Assembly: GCA_009746045.1 (NCBI GenBank)
Contig: RPFO01000406.1
Coordinates: 1,594,030 to 1,658,029 of the forward strand
Length of the DNA: 64,000 bases
Reading direction: 5' to 3'
DNA from: Mesostigma viride
Taxonomy: Eukaryota > Streptophyta > Mesostigmatophyceae > Mesostigmatales > Mesostigmataceae
Shown piece after piece: positions 30,730 through 43,400 of this stretch. The position numbers and the translations under genes are program-made. The notes under the pieces were generated by a model, which had not been told where the DNA came from, did not search any database, and worked only from the letters and a program-made list of their open reading frames with translations. The stretch's first letter is position 1. Each line of letters opens with the position of its first letter.

Positions 30730-31251
30730 TCATATTTGCAAAGAACCGACATCGGGTTGACCAGAGCTGACGTCCACGGACCACTCTTCGTCACTGGAAT
30801 TCCCTTCATTATCCTCAGAACTTGAATCGCTGGGCTCAGAGCTTGAACCAGCTGCGACGTGTAGAAACTGCCCCGGCTTCTTGGTCGGTAAGAGAATGCC
30901 TTTCTGGGTGCGCACCAGCTTCCAAAACTTCTCCGAATCCCCGGAATCTGAAGACCCCCCGGAATCTGTTCTTGCCAAAACGGCCTCCGCTTCATTCCCT
31001 TGCCGGTTGTGAGTCTCAGAAGCCAAGGATGCAGAAGCTGGTTGTTCTTCCTGGATCACTGTAAGACCTGAAGGCGATGCCTTGGTACTTATGTCCTCAT
31101 CATTTGTAGAGGACGCTAGGTCTGGGGTGGAGTTCAACTCATCATCAACATCAACGCTGGGCTGGACCTTCACCGGTGTAGAGGCCCCGGAAGCTGCCTC
31201 ATAAGCAGCCTCCGAATCTGCCTCTGAACCATGATGAAGCGCTTTATCCAT
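30730..31251 (-). CDS. second gene of the pogo element: acidic protein
   Basis: This 173-residue frame (MDKALHHGSEADSEAAYEAA) is Ser/Glu/Asp-rich. A central basic/hydrophobic patch (SEKFWKLVRTQKGILLPTKK) precedes a strongly acidic stretch (SSSEPSDSSSEDNEGNSSDE). It resembles a disordered acidic activation or nuclear-partner region; I know no family for it. It is transcribed away from the transposase, sharing the repeat-filled promoter at 31252-32180. Further exons downstream cannot be excluded. Confidence 0.55.
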   Translation of the reverse strand: MDKALHHGSEADSEAAYEAASGASTPVKVQPSVDVDDELNSTPDLASSTNDEDISTKASPSGLTVIQEEQPASASLASETHNRQGNEAEAVLARTDSGGSSDSGDSEKFWKLVRTQKGILLPTKKPGQFLHVAAGSSSEPSDSSSEDNEGNSSDEEWSVDVSSGQPDVGSLQI

Positions 31252-32180
31252 CGTTTCAAGAAGAAAAACAAGCTATATGTACCGCTAGCTGCTCACGTAG
31301 TGTAAGTATTTATGCAGTTAACGATACTTGATAATAAAGCCACGTCGAATTATATACAATACGTATGTGCGGTGTAGTGAAATATAGGTCTTGGTAGTGA
31401 TATGTGACCACTTGTGTGTACATGTACACAGTACAGTACACCGCCTCACGGGTACGTGGGCTGTTCCCACACCACGTGGAAGTGGGACGTTTGCGTACTA
31501 CGTAGCCGTGAAAGTGGGACGGTTCGCGTACCACTTAGCCGTGAAAGTGGGACGGTTCGCGTACCACGTAGCCGTGGAAGTGGGCTGTATGCGCCTGTGG
31601 GACGGTCTCAACCACAATCTGAGTACGTGGAACAGGTGCCCCACCTTGCCGCGTAGGTGGGACAGTCCCATCCAAAATCCGAGTACGTGGAACATGTGGC
31701 CCACCTTGCTGCGTAGGTGGAACAGTCCCATCCAAAATCTGAGTACGAGGAACAGGTGCCCCACCTTGCTGCGTAGGTGGAACAGTCCCCATCCAAAATC
31801 TGAGTACGTGGAACAGGTGCCCCACCTTGCTGCGTTGAGTTGCTGCGTTGGTGGGACTGGCTCTTCCAAAATCTGAGTACGTGGAACAGGTGGCCCACCT
31901 TGCTGTGTTGGTCGGTGGGCTGTCGCATCCACAATAACCGTACATCAGTACACGTGGCACTGTAGGCGCCCCACCTTATGAATTCCCCTTCTGCCGGCGT
32001 AATTAACATGGTATACTGTAAGGAGGTGAGAGGAGGTGAGAGAGGCACACGCTGGCTACGTACAGTACGTGGCACGTGACTTTTGTTAGAGAGTGCATCA
32101 GTTAATGATCAATTAACTAATTATTGAACACGTGACTGCATCCGTGGTCTGAGGACTCTAACTATATACGGTGAGCCGCT
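31252..32180. promoter_or_regulatory. divergent promoter of the pogo element, with minisatellite
   Basis: This region of about 930 bp lies between the minus-strand acidic gene and the transposase. It has CTATATACGG at 32160-32169, just before the transposase ATG. Most of 31444-31935 is tandem repeats with GTACGTGG, CCACCTT and GTGGGAC words, similar to the element's subterminal repeats. Confidence 0.55.
31444..31935. repeat. minisatellite in the divergent promoter
   Basis: First come three units of about 40 bp built on AGCCGTGAAAGTGGGACGG (31480-31590). Then come five units of about 61 bp built on GAGTACGTGGAACAGGTGCC, each followed by CCACCTTGCTGCGTAGGTGG (31619-31925). Confidence 0.85.
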
Positions 32181-34403
32181 ATGGCGAGCGGCTCAGGCGA
32201 GCCGGAGTGCAGTCCATCATCCGCAGGGCCAGCTGTCGGCGGCTCGGGTGATGCGGCCCCCGCAGGTCTGGACCTGCAAGCTTTCTTGTGCCGCATGTCA
32301 CCGAGGACGAGGGAAAAGCAACTACGACAGGCAGGGCTAACCACGGCATCAGAAGCGGGGCTGGTAAACTCCGACAAACCAGCTGACAAGGGCGAAAAAG
32401 TAAGCCGTGCGCCGCGAGATGAAATTACGTTCAGGGATATGCGCACCAAGCGGAAGATTCTGGACGCCTTTCACGAGAGCGGATTGTCGCAGCGCCAATT
32501 CTGCAAAACTAGCGACCCCCCCATCCCGATTTCAACCTTCAGCCGCATGCTCACAGAGGAGGCGGCCATCAAGGCTGCAGCAGACAACCCCAAGCTAGCG
32601 GGGAAGAAGTGCCCAAGTCGTGTCAGAAACCCGACTACGGCCAAGTTTCCCTTGGTGGAGAAAGAGGTGGCCACTGAGATTCGCGAGTATCGGAGCAAGG
32701 GGTACATGGTCAACCGCGCGCTTGTGCGCGTAAGTTTATTTCCATCATAATTGTCGGTATTTTTCCTGCTGCATTTTGTACATGTCGCACTAGTTTGCTG
32801 AGTTTCGATTGTTTCATGAGTATGCATGCAGCCCGGCCCCGTGAGTATTTGACGTGGAAGAGCCGAAAGTATGTAATGGTCTTCTTCGTTGCATGCAGCC
32901 AAATGATGCAGCGTAACCACCCAGCAACGGGTGATCATGAATTATGTAAGGGTTGGAAACTAGCAGTCTTGCTCATTTCTTGGCGATATCCCAGCTGCCC
33001 CCCCTTTATTTGAAAGATATTGCTCATGATGCAGGGCAGTGTCACGAGATAATCAGTTGGGCTTAAGCAGCTACCTGCACCAAAGAAACCTTTTTTGCTG
33101 CCTAAAATGTTCTTCTTGTCCTGTTTTAATATTTGTTTGTGCAATGCATGTTGTGCAGAACATGATGTTCAAGTCCATGCGCAAGCTTCACCCTGAGAAC
33201 GCGAAAATTTTCGTGTGCAGCGACGGCTTCTTGACCAAGTTTCGGCTCAGGCACGGCTTCACAACCCGCCTTCGCACCAATGTGAAGTCCCAGGCACGCT
33301 CAGCTGAGGAGAAGATGGCGACCATGCAAGGGTTCGTCGAGAGGGTGCAAGGCTACCTCGTGTCCATGCCTCACAAGGGCAGCGCGGACCATCCGGTCAA
33401 CGAATTCGACGAGTTGTGGGGCAACTTCCCATCGTGGCTCAGATGGTGCTTCGATGAAACTCCCGCAACTTTCAACAACCCTGCGAGAGAGACGTGGGAC
33501 GAGAAGGGGAAAAAGGAGGTGTGGGTGGCAGGCCAGGCGGGTTCAGCATCGGACAAACGCTGGTGCACATTCATCATCCCCTACAGCGCAGGGAAGGGCC
33601 CACACTCACCCGTCATGCAGCCACGCCCCGCAGTGATCTTCGGCGGCGCAGGGAACGTCATGGCTTCAGAGAAGGACAGCTACCATCCCGACGTGGACGT
33701 CTATTTCCAGGCATGTCCGCCTTCATGTTATAATTATATGTGCATTATTATTTTATTACATTATTACGTACATTCAGACTGTGTACCACTCATCTGAAAA
33801 TATTGTACGTATGCCAACCTCACCTCCAGCATTTTTTTCGTCTAGCAGTATGTAGGGTAATTTTATATTTTCACTATTACTACTACTCTTATATTTTAGC
33901 TAATAAAGTAATATTTATTAGTTTACTCTAATACTGTACATAAATAAACTGATTCAAATAAATATATTGGTTACGTTTGATTATAGTGTCTTCCTTCCTT
34001 CCTTCCTTCCTTCCTTCCTTCCTTCCTTCCTTCCTTCCTTCCTTCCTTCCTTCCTTCCTTCCTTCCTTCCTTCCTTCCTTCCTTCCTTCCTTCCTTCCTT
34101 CCTTCCTTCCTTCCTTCCTTCCTTCCTTCCTTCCTTCCTTCCTTCCTTCCTTCCTTCCTTCCTTCCTTCCTTCCTTCCTTCCTTCCTTCCTTCCTTCCTT
34201 CCTTCCTTCCTTCCTTCCTTCCTTCCTTCCTTCCTTCCTTCCTTCCTTCCTTCCTTCCTTCCTTCCTTCCTTCCTTCCTTCCTTCCTTCCTTCCTTCCTT
34301 CCTTCCTTCCTTCCTTCCTTCCTTCCTTCCTTCCTTCCTTCCTTCCTTCCTTCCTTCCTTCCTTCCTTCCTTCCTTCCTTCCGTCTTTAGCATAGTCCTC
34401 AAC

Positions 34404-34436
<33 letters not shown>

Positions 34437-37400
34437 TGTATGTATGTATGTATGTATGTATGTATGTATGTATGTATGTATGTATGTATGTATGTATGTA
34501 TGTATGTATGTATGTATGTATGTATGTATGTATGTATGTATGTATGTATGTATGTATGTATGTATGTATGTATGTATGTATGTATGTATGTATGTATGTA
34601 TGTATGTATGTATGTATGTATGTATGTATGTATGTATGTATGTATGTATGTATGTATGTATGTATGTATGTATGTATGTATGTATGTATGTATGTATGTA
34701 TGTATGTATGTTTGTTTGTTTGTTTGTTTAATTGCTCAATTAATTGTTTGTTTGGTTGACAGTGCGTAGTCACCACTTTGTCCACTGCACGCCACACTTA
34801 ACTGCACTTGTCACTTCACAATTCCTATTCATTGTGCTGGCGTTTCTTAGACATCTTGCCTGACTGGCTTGCCGCAGGTTAGCTTGCCAGCTAGCCGCAT
34901 ATATTTGATTTATCTCTATTAATGCAATGTCATGTGCCCAACCTCTTAGTAGGGATTATTGGTGCTTTTCTAAGCTCAATTACATGCAATTGTGATTAAT
35001 TGTAAGTAGTAGTAAACTAATGGAACATGGTAGTGTTGGATTTATGACTTCTTTCATGTAATGCTTGTGCCTCATTTGCAGGCTCACGCTTGGAATGATA
35101 CACCGACCATGTTGGACATCATCGAGTGCACCATCAAGCCCTACGTGGAAGCGGTGGGCAACAAGGGCACGCAGTTTCTTCTCTTCCTCGATAACCTTGC
35201 ATCCCACGTCGACAAGGAAGTGCTCGCGGCTTTCTGGAAGTTGAACATCCGGGTCGTCCTGGGCCCACCTGGGCTCACGGACGCCTGGCAGCCCGGTGAC
35301 CTGCATGTTCAGAATGAGGTCAAGAAGGCCACCTACCGCAAGCAGGATGCCTGGCTGCAGGAGGGAGACAACATGGCAGCGTGAGTTTACTTAAGTTAGA
35401 CCGAGGTCATACGTTTTTTCCTTCCCCATGTGGATGTCTTTGATTTTGCAGCATGCCCGCCGGCTGGCCTGCCTTTCAATTCCACATGTGTGTGCATTAA
35501 TTTTGCTACGACTGATGAGGTAGAATGACCACGCCTTTACTGTGTACTTGTCACAGTACTTACATCATTCTTTCGTTTGCCTTTGCCCCACGTATGGTGC
35601 TGCCATCCATGCATGCAATTGGGGGACATAGATGGACTGGTGCGGACGGGTTCAAGATGAGTGCGAGGACACGGCGGGTGTTGACGACACAATGGCTGGG
35701 GGAGGCCTGGAAAGAATATCAAGTCGAGCACCAGCAAGTGTTGTGGAGTTCTTTTTTGAAGACAGGCTGCCTCGTGACAGCCAATGGCCACGGGGACAGC
35801 GACATCAAGCCTCAGGGCATGCCGGGATTCACCTTCAAACGCATGGATGCGAGCAAGATCGTGTATGACAAGAGGCTGGTAAGCACTTTCAAGTCACATT
35901 ATTATGGGACACGATAGCGGTTCATTGACAGTATAAAGCACGGAAGGGCGATTTGGTGACAATGCTATGTGCAGGTGTTGGTCTTTTGTGATCACCAACA
36001 ACAGATGCTTTTATATTACTACGCCCAAGCAAGCTGACCCCATTCCGTAACATGAGTCTCTCTACTTGTATTTTGTTGTTGTCATAATAATGTAAAATAT
36101 GAATGCAGATCAACAAGGCCTGCTTCGTGAACCTGGACGACGCACAGGCTGTGCCAGTGGCCGGGGACGGCCAAGATGCCCACGACGATTTCACGCACAA
36201 GCTGGGGCACAACATGGATAGCGATGAGTGGTTTTTGAGCTCCGAAGCGCCGCCCCCTGAGCCTGAGCCCGAGCCTGAGCCGGGTGCTGCGGGCCGCTCC
36301 AAGATGCGCAAGTCTTTCAAACGCAATGTAAGTAATATCTGTCGAAGCCTGAGTTTTGACGAGTTCTTAGGGTCATGTGTAGTCACACAGTGGGCGCTGT
36401 CGCCATAATTTTTGCACGCATCATTGGGACAATGAGTGGCACGCAGTGCTGTGTACCAAGTCCAAGGTTAGGTCCACCTGTGTTGGGGGGTCATATTATT
36501 ACCCAAGTGCCGGCCCAGGTAATAACTATAATAATTTTTAAAAACAATAAAAAGAATTACATAGCATGGTACTTCCTTATCAAATAATAATAAACTTCAT
36601 TAGTAATCATCTAAGTTAATAATAGTTATTGTTCTTGCATGCTTGGCTGGCTATAAAGAAACTGACCATCAGGCTCATCTATGTACCTCTCAAGCAACCA
36701 TATAAACTACATGCACATAGGTATCCGCAGCACCGTTGCAATTCTGGCCGAACCGTCGACCCTCATTTATTAATTGTTGGTTGGTTGCCTTCAACTTGCC
36801 CACACTTACAGGCTCCGGCCAAGCGTAAGGAACGCGCGACTGCCACGGGTGCCCCCCGCAAACACCCCAAGGGGAGTAAGCGGCCAGCCACGGGTGGCAC
36901 GGCAGGATCGCGACGTGGCGGCAAGGGGAGGGCATCCAAAGCTCCCAAGGCCAGCGGCCCAGCCTCTGAGGAGGAAGAAGAGAAGGGGTCTGAGTCCGAG
37001 GCATTGGAGTATGTCAGAATGTAAGACAGGTGGCAGGCTTAAAGATCGAATAATGCTTTACTGATTTTATATATTGACTTTGAGTCGGCGTACAAACGGG
37101 TAGCCATGACAATTGCAGGGGCAACATTAAGTGGAAAAACACACTGTCGCAGTATCCGTCGATCTGGAAATAATCTACGGTATAAGTTAAAGTGCATCCA
37201 GCCGCCACACACAAGTGGGTGGCCTACATCAACACTAAAATGATGCGTCAGATCACTAGTATGCAAGTACAAGGACATTGCGCCTCCAGGGCAGCACTTA
37301 GTGAACATAGGGTCGGCGCGTAGCGCGGAGCCAGGCAAATTTTGTCAGACGGCTACAGTACCACTGGTTACAGTACCACTGGTTACAGTACCACTAGGGT

Positions 37401-40400
37401 ACGGATGTCAGCTAACTAAGATATTTAGCTAACTAATATATTTAGTAAAATGTAGAAGAAAGTAGTCATATAAGTTCCGGTATACCCGAAACTAGCACAC
37501 TCAATTAAAAGACTGTCAGGCATATTGGGGCATATCCTGACACCCCCCTTGCATACAATGTGCCTGTTCCCCCCCTTGCTCAGAGAGACCTATAGCTAGT
37601 GAGGGTATAGCCGGGTACACTCCCCTGGCACCCCCCTTACACGGCTATCTGGTTGGAGCTGAGAGGAGACTGATGACTGTAGCCCCCAGGTGTCCCTGGG
37701 AGTGCGCCACAGTGGCTGTTGCTGGGAGAATGCCGGGGACCCTCGAAAAAACTTGGTTGTTGCTGCTGTTGCTGGTAAAATGCTGGGACCCTGGAAAGAC
37801 ATCCGGTGGCCCCCAGGTGTCCCTGGGAGTGCGCCACAGGAGAAAAGAACACAGGTTGACTGGTTGATGCTGGTACTGCAGTACTGGTCACTGCTGGCTG
37901 CTGGCATGAAGACCTGCACCTGTCACGTCTGTCAGGGTGGGCGACTAGCCGCTAGCAATGCAGGAGGGCCAGAGGACGGGTTGGGGGGGCTGGCTGCTGT
38001 CGCCTGCTGCAGTGCAGGTTGAAAAGCTCCAGGGCCCACGTCTGGTGCTAGCTGGGCCCAGCTGGCTGCTACCCCTTGTTCCCTGTCCCGGGGGAGCTGG
38101 ATAAGACGTTTAGAAGCAGAAACCGGGGGGAGGTCGTGGGCCTCGTGGGAGGGCGCCGGTGGGGTGTCGGTGGTGTGGTGGGCGGCGGGCCCGCCGGTGT
38201 TGCCGCGAGTGTTCCGTAGGTGAGGGTACTTCCACCAGCAGGTGGGCTCCTGATGAGAGGTGCGACCGCAGTGGGTGCAGCTGGGCCGCTGGGTCCCGCC
38301 ATTGTGACCGCCACGCCCCCTGCCATGGCCGGTGCCACGGCCACCGCGTCCAGAGTGGGAGGTATGATACACCCCGGTGGCCTCCGCGGAATCTTTGTTA
38401 CCGTGCACAAGGTCCCAGGCCTTAAGAAGGGCCGCCTTAGTTTCCTGTAGGGTGATACCGTCCCCAAGGTTCAATTGTGCAAGGGACGGTAGCAACTCCT
38501 CGGTCACGCCGGCGAGCAGATTCTCGGCCAGATCCTCGGGTGCCATTTTGGCGCCGGTGGCAATCAGGTCGTTATAAGTTAATTCCCCGTCGGTTATATA
38601 TTGCCGCATTGTGACGCCGGGTTCCAGCTTCATTCGATTTAGCTTGCGGCGTAGTGCTCGCCGGTTGCTCATCTGCAGTTTGAGATGCTCATATTCTTCA
38701 CAGATGCGATGATATGCCACGCTGCCAGTTTTCTGAGTAACACTGTTTGCCACTTTGAGTGCCGGTCCAACGAGGCACTGACAAAGGGCCGCAAAAAGAA
38801 TCAGGTCGCGTTCCTCATTGACCTCGGTGCCAAGCAGGACAGACAGCATCCCGAATGCTGTCACTACGGCCAGAAAAGGAATCTTCGTGTTATCCCACTT
38901 TACTGGGTCGAGGCCGTCGAACTGTGTAATATTTTTGCAGGCCTGTAAGATGTTGAGATCTTTCGTCGCTTTCGTAGCTGCTGCTGTCGCGGCTGCGGAC
39001 ATGATTGTCTCGGCAAGGTTAAAATCTGGTCACAACCGAGTCTCGGCAAGGTGAAAATCTGGAGACAGCCGAGAAAGCCGGAGACGCTCAATCCGTAATG
39101 GTAAAGATTAAGACTAATATGCGACGATGATTGAGAACAGCAAATACGAGGTAGAGACGATCGTCTAAATACTGGAGTTCTTGAATTTCGATACAGGGAA
39201 GCCCGTCTAGGATATGCACGACTGGCATAAAGTGCCGACGTCGGATTCAGGGAGTCAATTTGCCCGATAAATGGGACCAGTTGCAGCAATTTAGTTGGCC
39301 ACCCCGCTCGATACCATGTCAGAATGTAAGACAGGTGGCAGGCTTAAAGATCGAATAATGCTTTACTGATTTTATATATTGACTTTGAGTCGGCGTACAA
39401 ACGGGTAGCCATGACAATTGCAGGGGCAACATTAAGTGGAAAAACACACTGTCGCAGTATCCGTCGATCTGGAAATAATCTACGGTATAAGTTAAAGTGC
39501 ATCCAGCCGCCACACACAAGTGGGTGGCCTACATCAACACTAAAATGATGCGTCAGATCACTAGTATGCAAGTACAAGGACATTGCGCCTCCAGGGCAGC
39601 ACTTAGTGAACATAGGGTCGGCGCGTAGCGCGGAGCCAGGCAAATTTTGTCAGACGGCTACAGTACCACTGGTTACAGTACCACTGGTTACAGTACCACT
39701 AGGGTACGGATGTCAGCTAACTAAGATATTTAGCTAACTAATATATTTAGTAAAATGTAGAAGAAAGTAGTCATATAAGTTCCGGTATACCCGAAACTAG
39801 CACACTCAATTAAAAGACTGTCAGGCATATTGGGGCATATCCTGACAGAGTATGCGCAGGAGCTGCAGAGCCGGCGCAAGAAGAGCGTGGTTGCCAAGGC
39901 CAAACAGGTGCACGCTGCCCAGAAGCGCGGCGATCCGCTGCCGGAGATCTCCTCGGAGGAGGAAGAGGACTGGGTGCCAGGCAATTCCCCCCAAGGCAAG
40001 AAGAAGAAGAAGACGAAGCGCGATGAAGTTATGGAGGCAGTGATTGAGATGAGGCTGGCGGACGAGAGGCGCAAGAGGGATGAAGATGAGGCACGCGAAA
40101 AGAAAGCGTCGCGGAAGGGGGGGATTGGCGAGGCGGGGTCAGTGAAGGCACCCAACAAGGCGGGGGCAAGCAAGAAGGCTGGAGCAGTGAAGGCAACCTG
40201 GGACAAGGCCGGATGTGAGGCAGCTGACGTGGTGGGAAGGGGGGGGCAGCCGACCAGGTGGGGCAGCAGGGGTCGGCAACCCAGCCGCGGGAGCACCACC
40301 ACCAACGGATCAGGCCACCCGCCCAGCCAAGAAAAAGTCCAAGCCTTCTCTCCCTCCTCTCGAGCTTCCGCCACAGCGCACAGTGGCAAAGCATGCCGAG

Positions 40401-43400
40401 GTGCTGACAACGGCGGACTGGGCCAAATACCAGGTTTTCACCTTGTATGGTGACGGCCTGACGTACTACGGAAACCCTGACCCACAGGACCCGTATGCAA
40501 AGAAGTATGACAACCACTGGCGCATGGTGGTCAAGTAAGTATCGTTGCATGGGTTGGCTCCAAGATATACTGGACCATTTATGTGACAAGAATGTACACT
40601 CTGTATGTAACTCTGCAAACCCATGCCATGTGTGACTAGGTAGCATGCAGTACATATGCATGTCTACCGCACACATGCGACAGGTCACGTCGGCATGATC
40701 AAATGGGCCAACATATTAGTAGGCGTATGAGCACACACACATCACACATCACACATCACACATCACACATCACCCATCACACATCACGTGTACATCACAC
40801 GTACATATGCACTGTCACACGCACACGCACCACAACACAGGGACGCACCCCCCCACACCCCACACCCCCACACCCCCACCCCCACCGCAACCCCCACCCC
40901 CCACCACCACCATGTACCGCCGCCGCCGCCGCCACCACCACCACCACAACAACCACCACCACCACAGTTAAGCTTTCTTATCACACGCAATGTGAAGGAT
41001 ATGGTTGCAATGCAGCAATGTGTGATATGGTTGGAAACGGAGCTTTGTTAAAATCGGATAATGTTACAGCGCTCACACACTTGAGGCTTGTACACGCGCT
41101 TGCCAAGTCAATGCACAACACGTGAGGCGGGCTCGCAAGAGATGCCCATTTGGCACTGGCCTATTGTTTATATACTTGTGCACTGTGCTTGCTAGTCCTG
41201 AGCAGCCTAGGAGGCCTGCTCAGTAATAACACCCCCGGTACAGTATTCACTACCTGTACAGCGCCCAGTTCCTATACAGTAGGTCTGCCATACAGGCACA
41301 GTGACCACAGAGTACAGTCACCACAGTGATTATTGCATCTGCACCTAGAAGTCCAGGACTAAGCCTGCGGTACCAACAGACCACAGGTTAAGGTTCCTAT
41401 TTCCTGCGTACGACGTATTAATCCAATACCGTCGTAGGTACAGCACCTAATTCCTGTCAGCCCAGGAATTACTGTCGACCCCATATGTCGTCGGCAAATA
41501 TTCACGTCCGACTTAGAAGAACAGCCGGCTCGCGCTCGCGCGCGACCGGGAAGTCGGAACGCCATAACTTTCTTGATACTTGTCGGAATGAACTCGTTCC
41601 GGTGCCGCTGGAATCGCAGAGATATGCCGAATCAGGATCACGCCAATGCGCTTGGCGTTAACTCCAATCCTTTCTTTTCTTGAGCTGTAGCAGCTCACAC
41701 AAGTCTACATACAAACACACACAATGGGTACTGGATATCCTCCCCAGACTACAAGTCACAACCCGCTGGGCATGACAGTCAGCTTGGATTCCTTATTATA
41801 TGTACATAGCACCCATACTGGCTCAGGAGCACAAACAAATTACAATGAGTCCCTATCCCTTCACGGGAGGCTCGTTGTGTTACCCATGTACAAGAGGTTG
41901 GCCAACTGTGGCAGCCCATAGGTGTTCAGCTAAGAACTTGAGAAGTATGTACAACCTTCAGGACCTTAGGCGAAACCCCACAGATCACCCACAACAGCTC
42001 ATCAGAAAACATTGCTGACCCCCAGACGGGAGTCGGCGCCGGTCTGCTGCCCCTTATCGAACCAGACACAACATCTACGCGAAGCACATGCAAAACACAA
42101 GCTCCCATACTCGTTCCAACCGTGGAAAATCAGGGGACCTGTCGCCACCTCACCAGCATGGTGGATGGGTCAGCCAGTCCGTGAAACTCCGCCTTAAGAC
42201 GGCACCAGGGAATCGAACCCCGCCCACAAACCACAGATCTGGGGAAACCTCAGACTGAGATGAAAACCCCAGATAGACATCTCTCCATCAGAGACAATGT
42301 CAGACATTCCCACACCAGAGACATGTCTCACCCCTCAAGGTGTGCTCAGGATTATGTACAATCAAGCTCCCAGCCTGATATCCAGAGACTTAAGCACCCA
42401 GCTCTCAGCTTTTAGACAGATAGACCGACTTGACAGTCAGCATTCATGAGCTTCCTCAGTACATTGTACTGGGCTGGGGCCTTGTGTGGCAGCTTTGTCA
42501 ATGCATCAGCAGGGTTCTCCTCGCCAGGGATATGCTTCAAGTCAACCAAACTGGCCAACTCCTTCAGCAACAAATAATCCAGGTCCCGGCTCCTGGCCAG
42601 CTGCTTGTGAACAAACTGGACCATACCCATGCTGTCTGTTAGCAACAACGTCTCCATCTGCAAGGTCCAAGGGGTAACTGAAGCCAGCTCCAGCATTAAC
42701 TCCTTTATGTACAGGCTGGACTGGATCCCCTCGCATATGGCCCTGCATTCTGCCACATCTGAACTGATACAGACCCTCTTCTGCAGTCTGCTGTACCAGC
42801 TGAACAAACTTGCCCTGCTCTGATAAAAAGCAAACAGAGCAGCAGATCTCCCCCTGACCTTGGTAACCTGGCGAGCATCCATGGAACTGTCAACAAAGAT
42901 CTCCAAGGTGATAGGCTGGGTAAAGTCAATCCCAGACAAAATCAGATCAGGGGTACTCTCCACCAACCGGGCTATGACTCGAGGCTTCTCATCCTCAAGC
43001 ACCTCATCAGGCATTCTGCTATGGACCATCAAAGACGGACCACAGATGCTGGCAAACCAGGCCCACATGCCTCTCAACTCAGGTCCTGCAGCCTGGGTGA
43101 TCTTCTCTGGCAAGGCCTTCACAATGGTCTGTTTATAATCTCCTCCAGCCTGAAGCCTGATACTCCACTCCCCGTCCCTCCTGAACAGGGTAGCCTGCAT
43201 TCCACAGAACACTACAGGCTTGTTGGGCTCCTGCCACAGCTCCTTGCCCAGTGAAAACTTGCCACTGATGACAGGAATAAACTTCTTCAGCCAGGTCGTG
43301 GGGGCTAGCAAATGCAGATCATCTCCATGCAAACTAGCATACACTGGCAGACCCTCCCATTGGGCCAGCAGCAAACAGGGATCAACTGAAGACACTCTCA

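Larger units (their letters stand above)
37012..39847 (-). mobile_element. gag-only LTR retrotransposon (TR-GAG-like)
   Basis: It has two 531-bp LTRs (37012-37542 and 39317-39847) that look identical by eye, with TGTCAG/CTGACA termini. A 5-bp duplication GAGTA lies at 37007-37011 and 39848-39852. On the minus strand the 5' LTR is followed by a primer-binding site TGGTATCGAGC (initiator-Met type), and a G-rich tract precedes the 3' LTR. The only gene is gag; there is no pol. It looks whole for a gag-only element and very young. It landed in exon 6 of the pogo transposase gene. Confidence 0.92.

Noticed and set aside
33967-34797. Frames of Leu/Pro/Ser/Phe, Lys/Glu/Gly/Arg and Met/Tyr/Val/Cys repeats
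   Set aside because: They come from the CTTC and TATG microsatellites within an intron.
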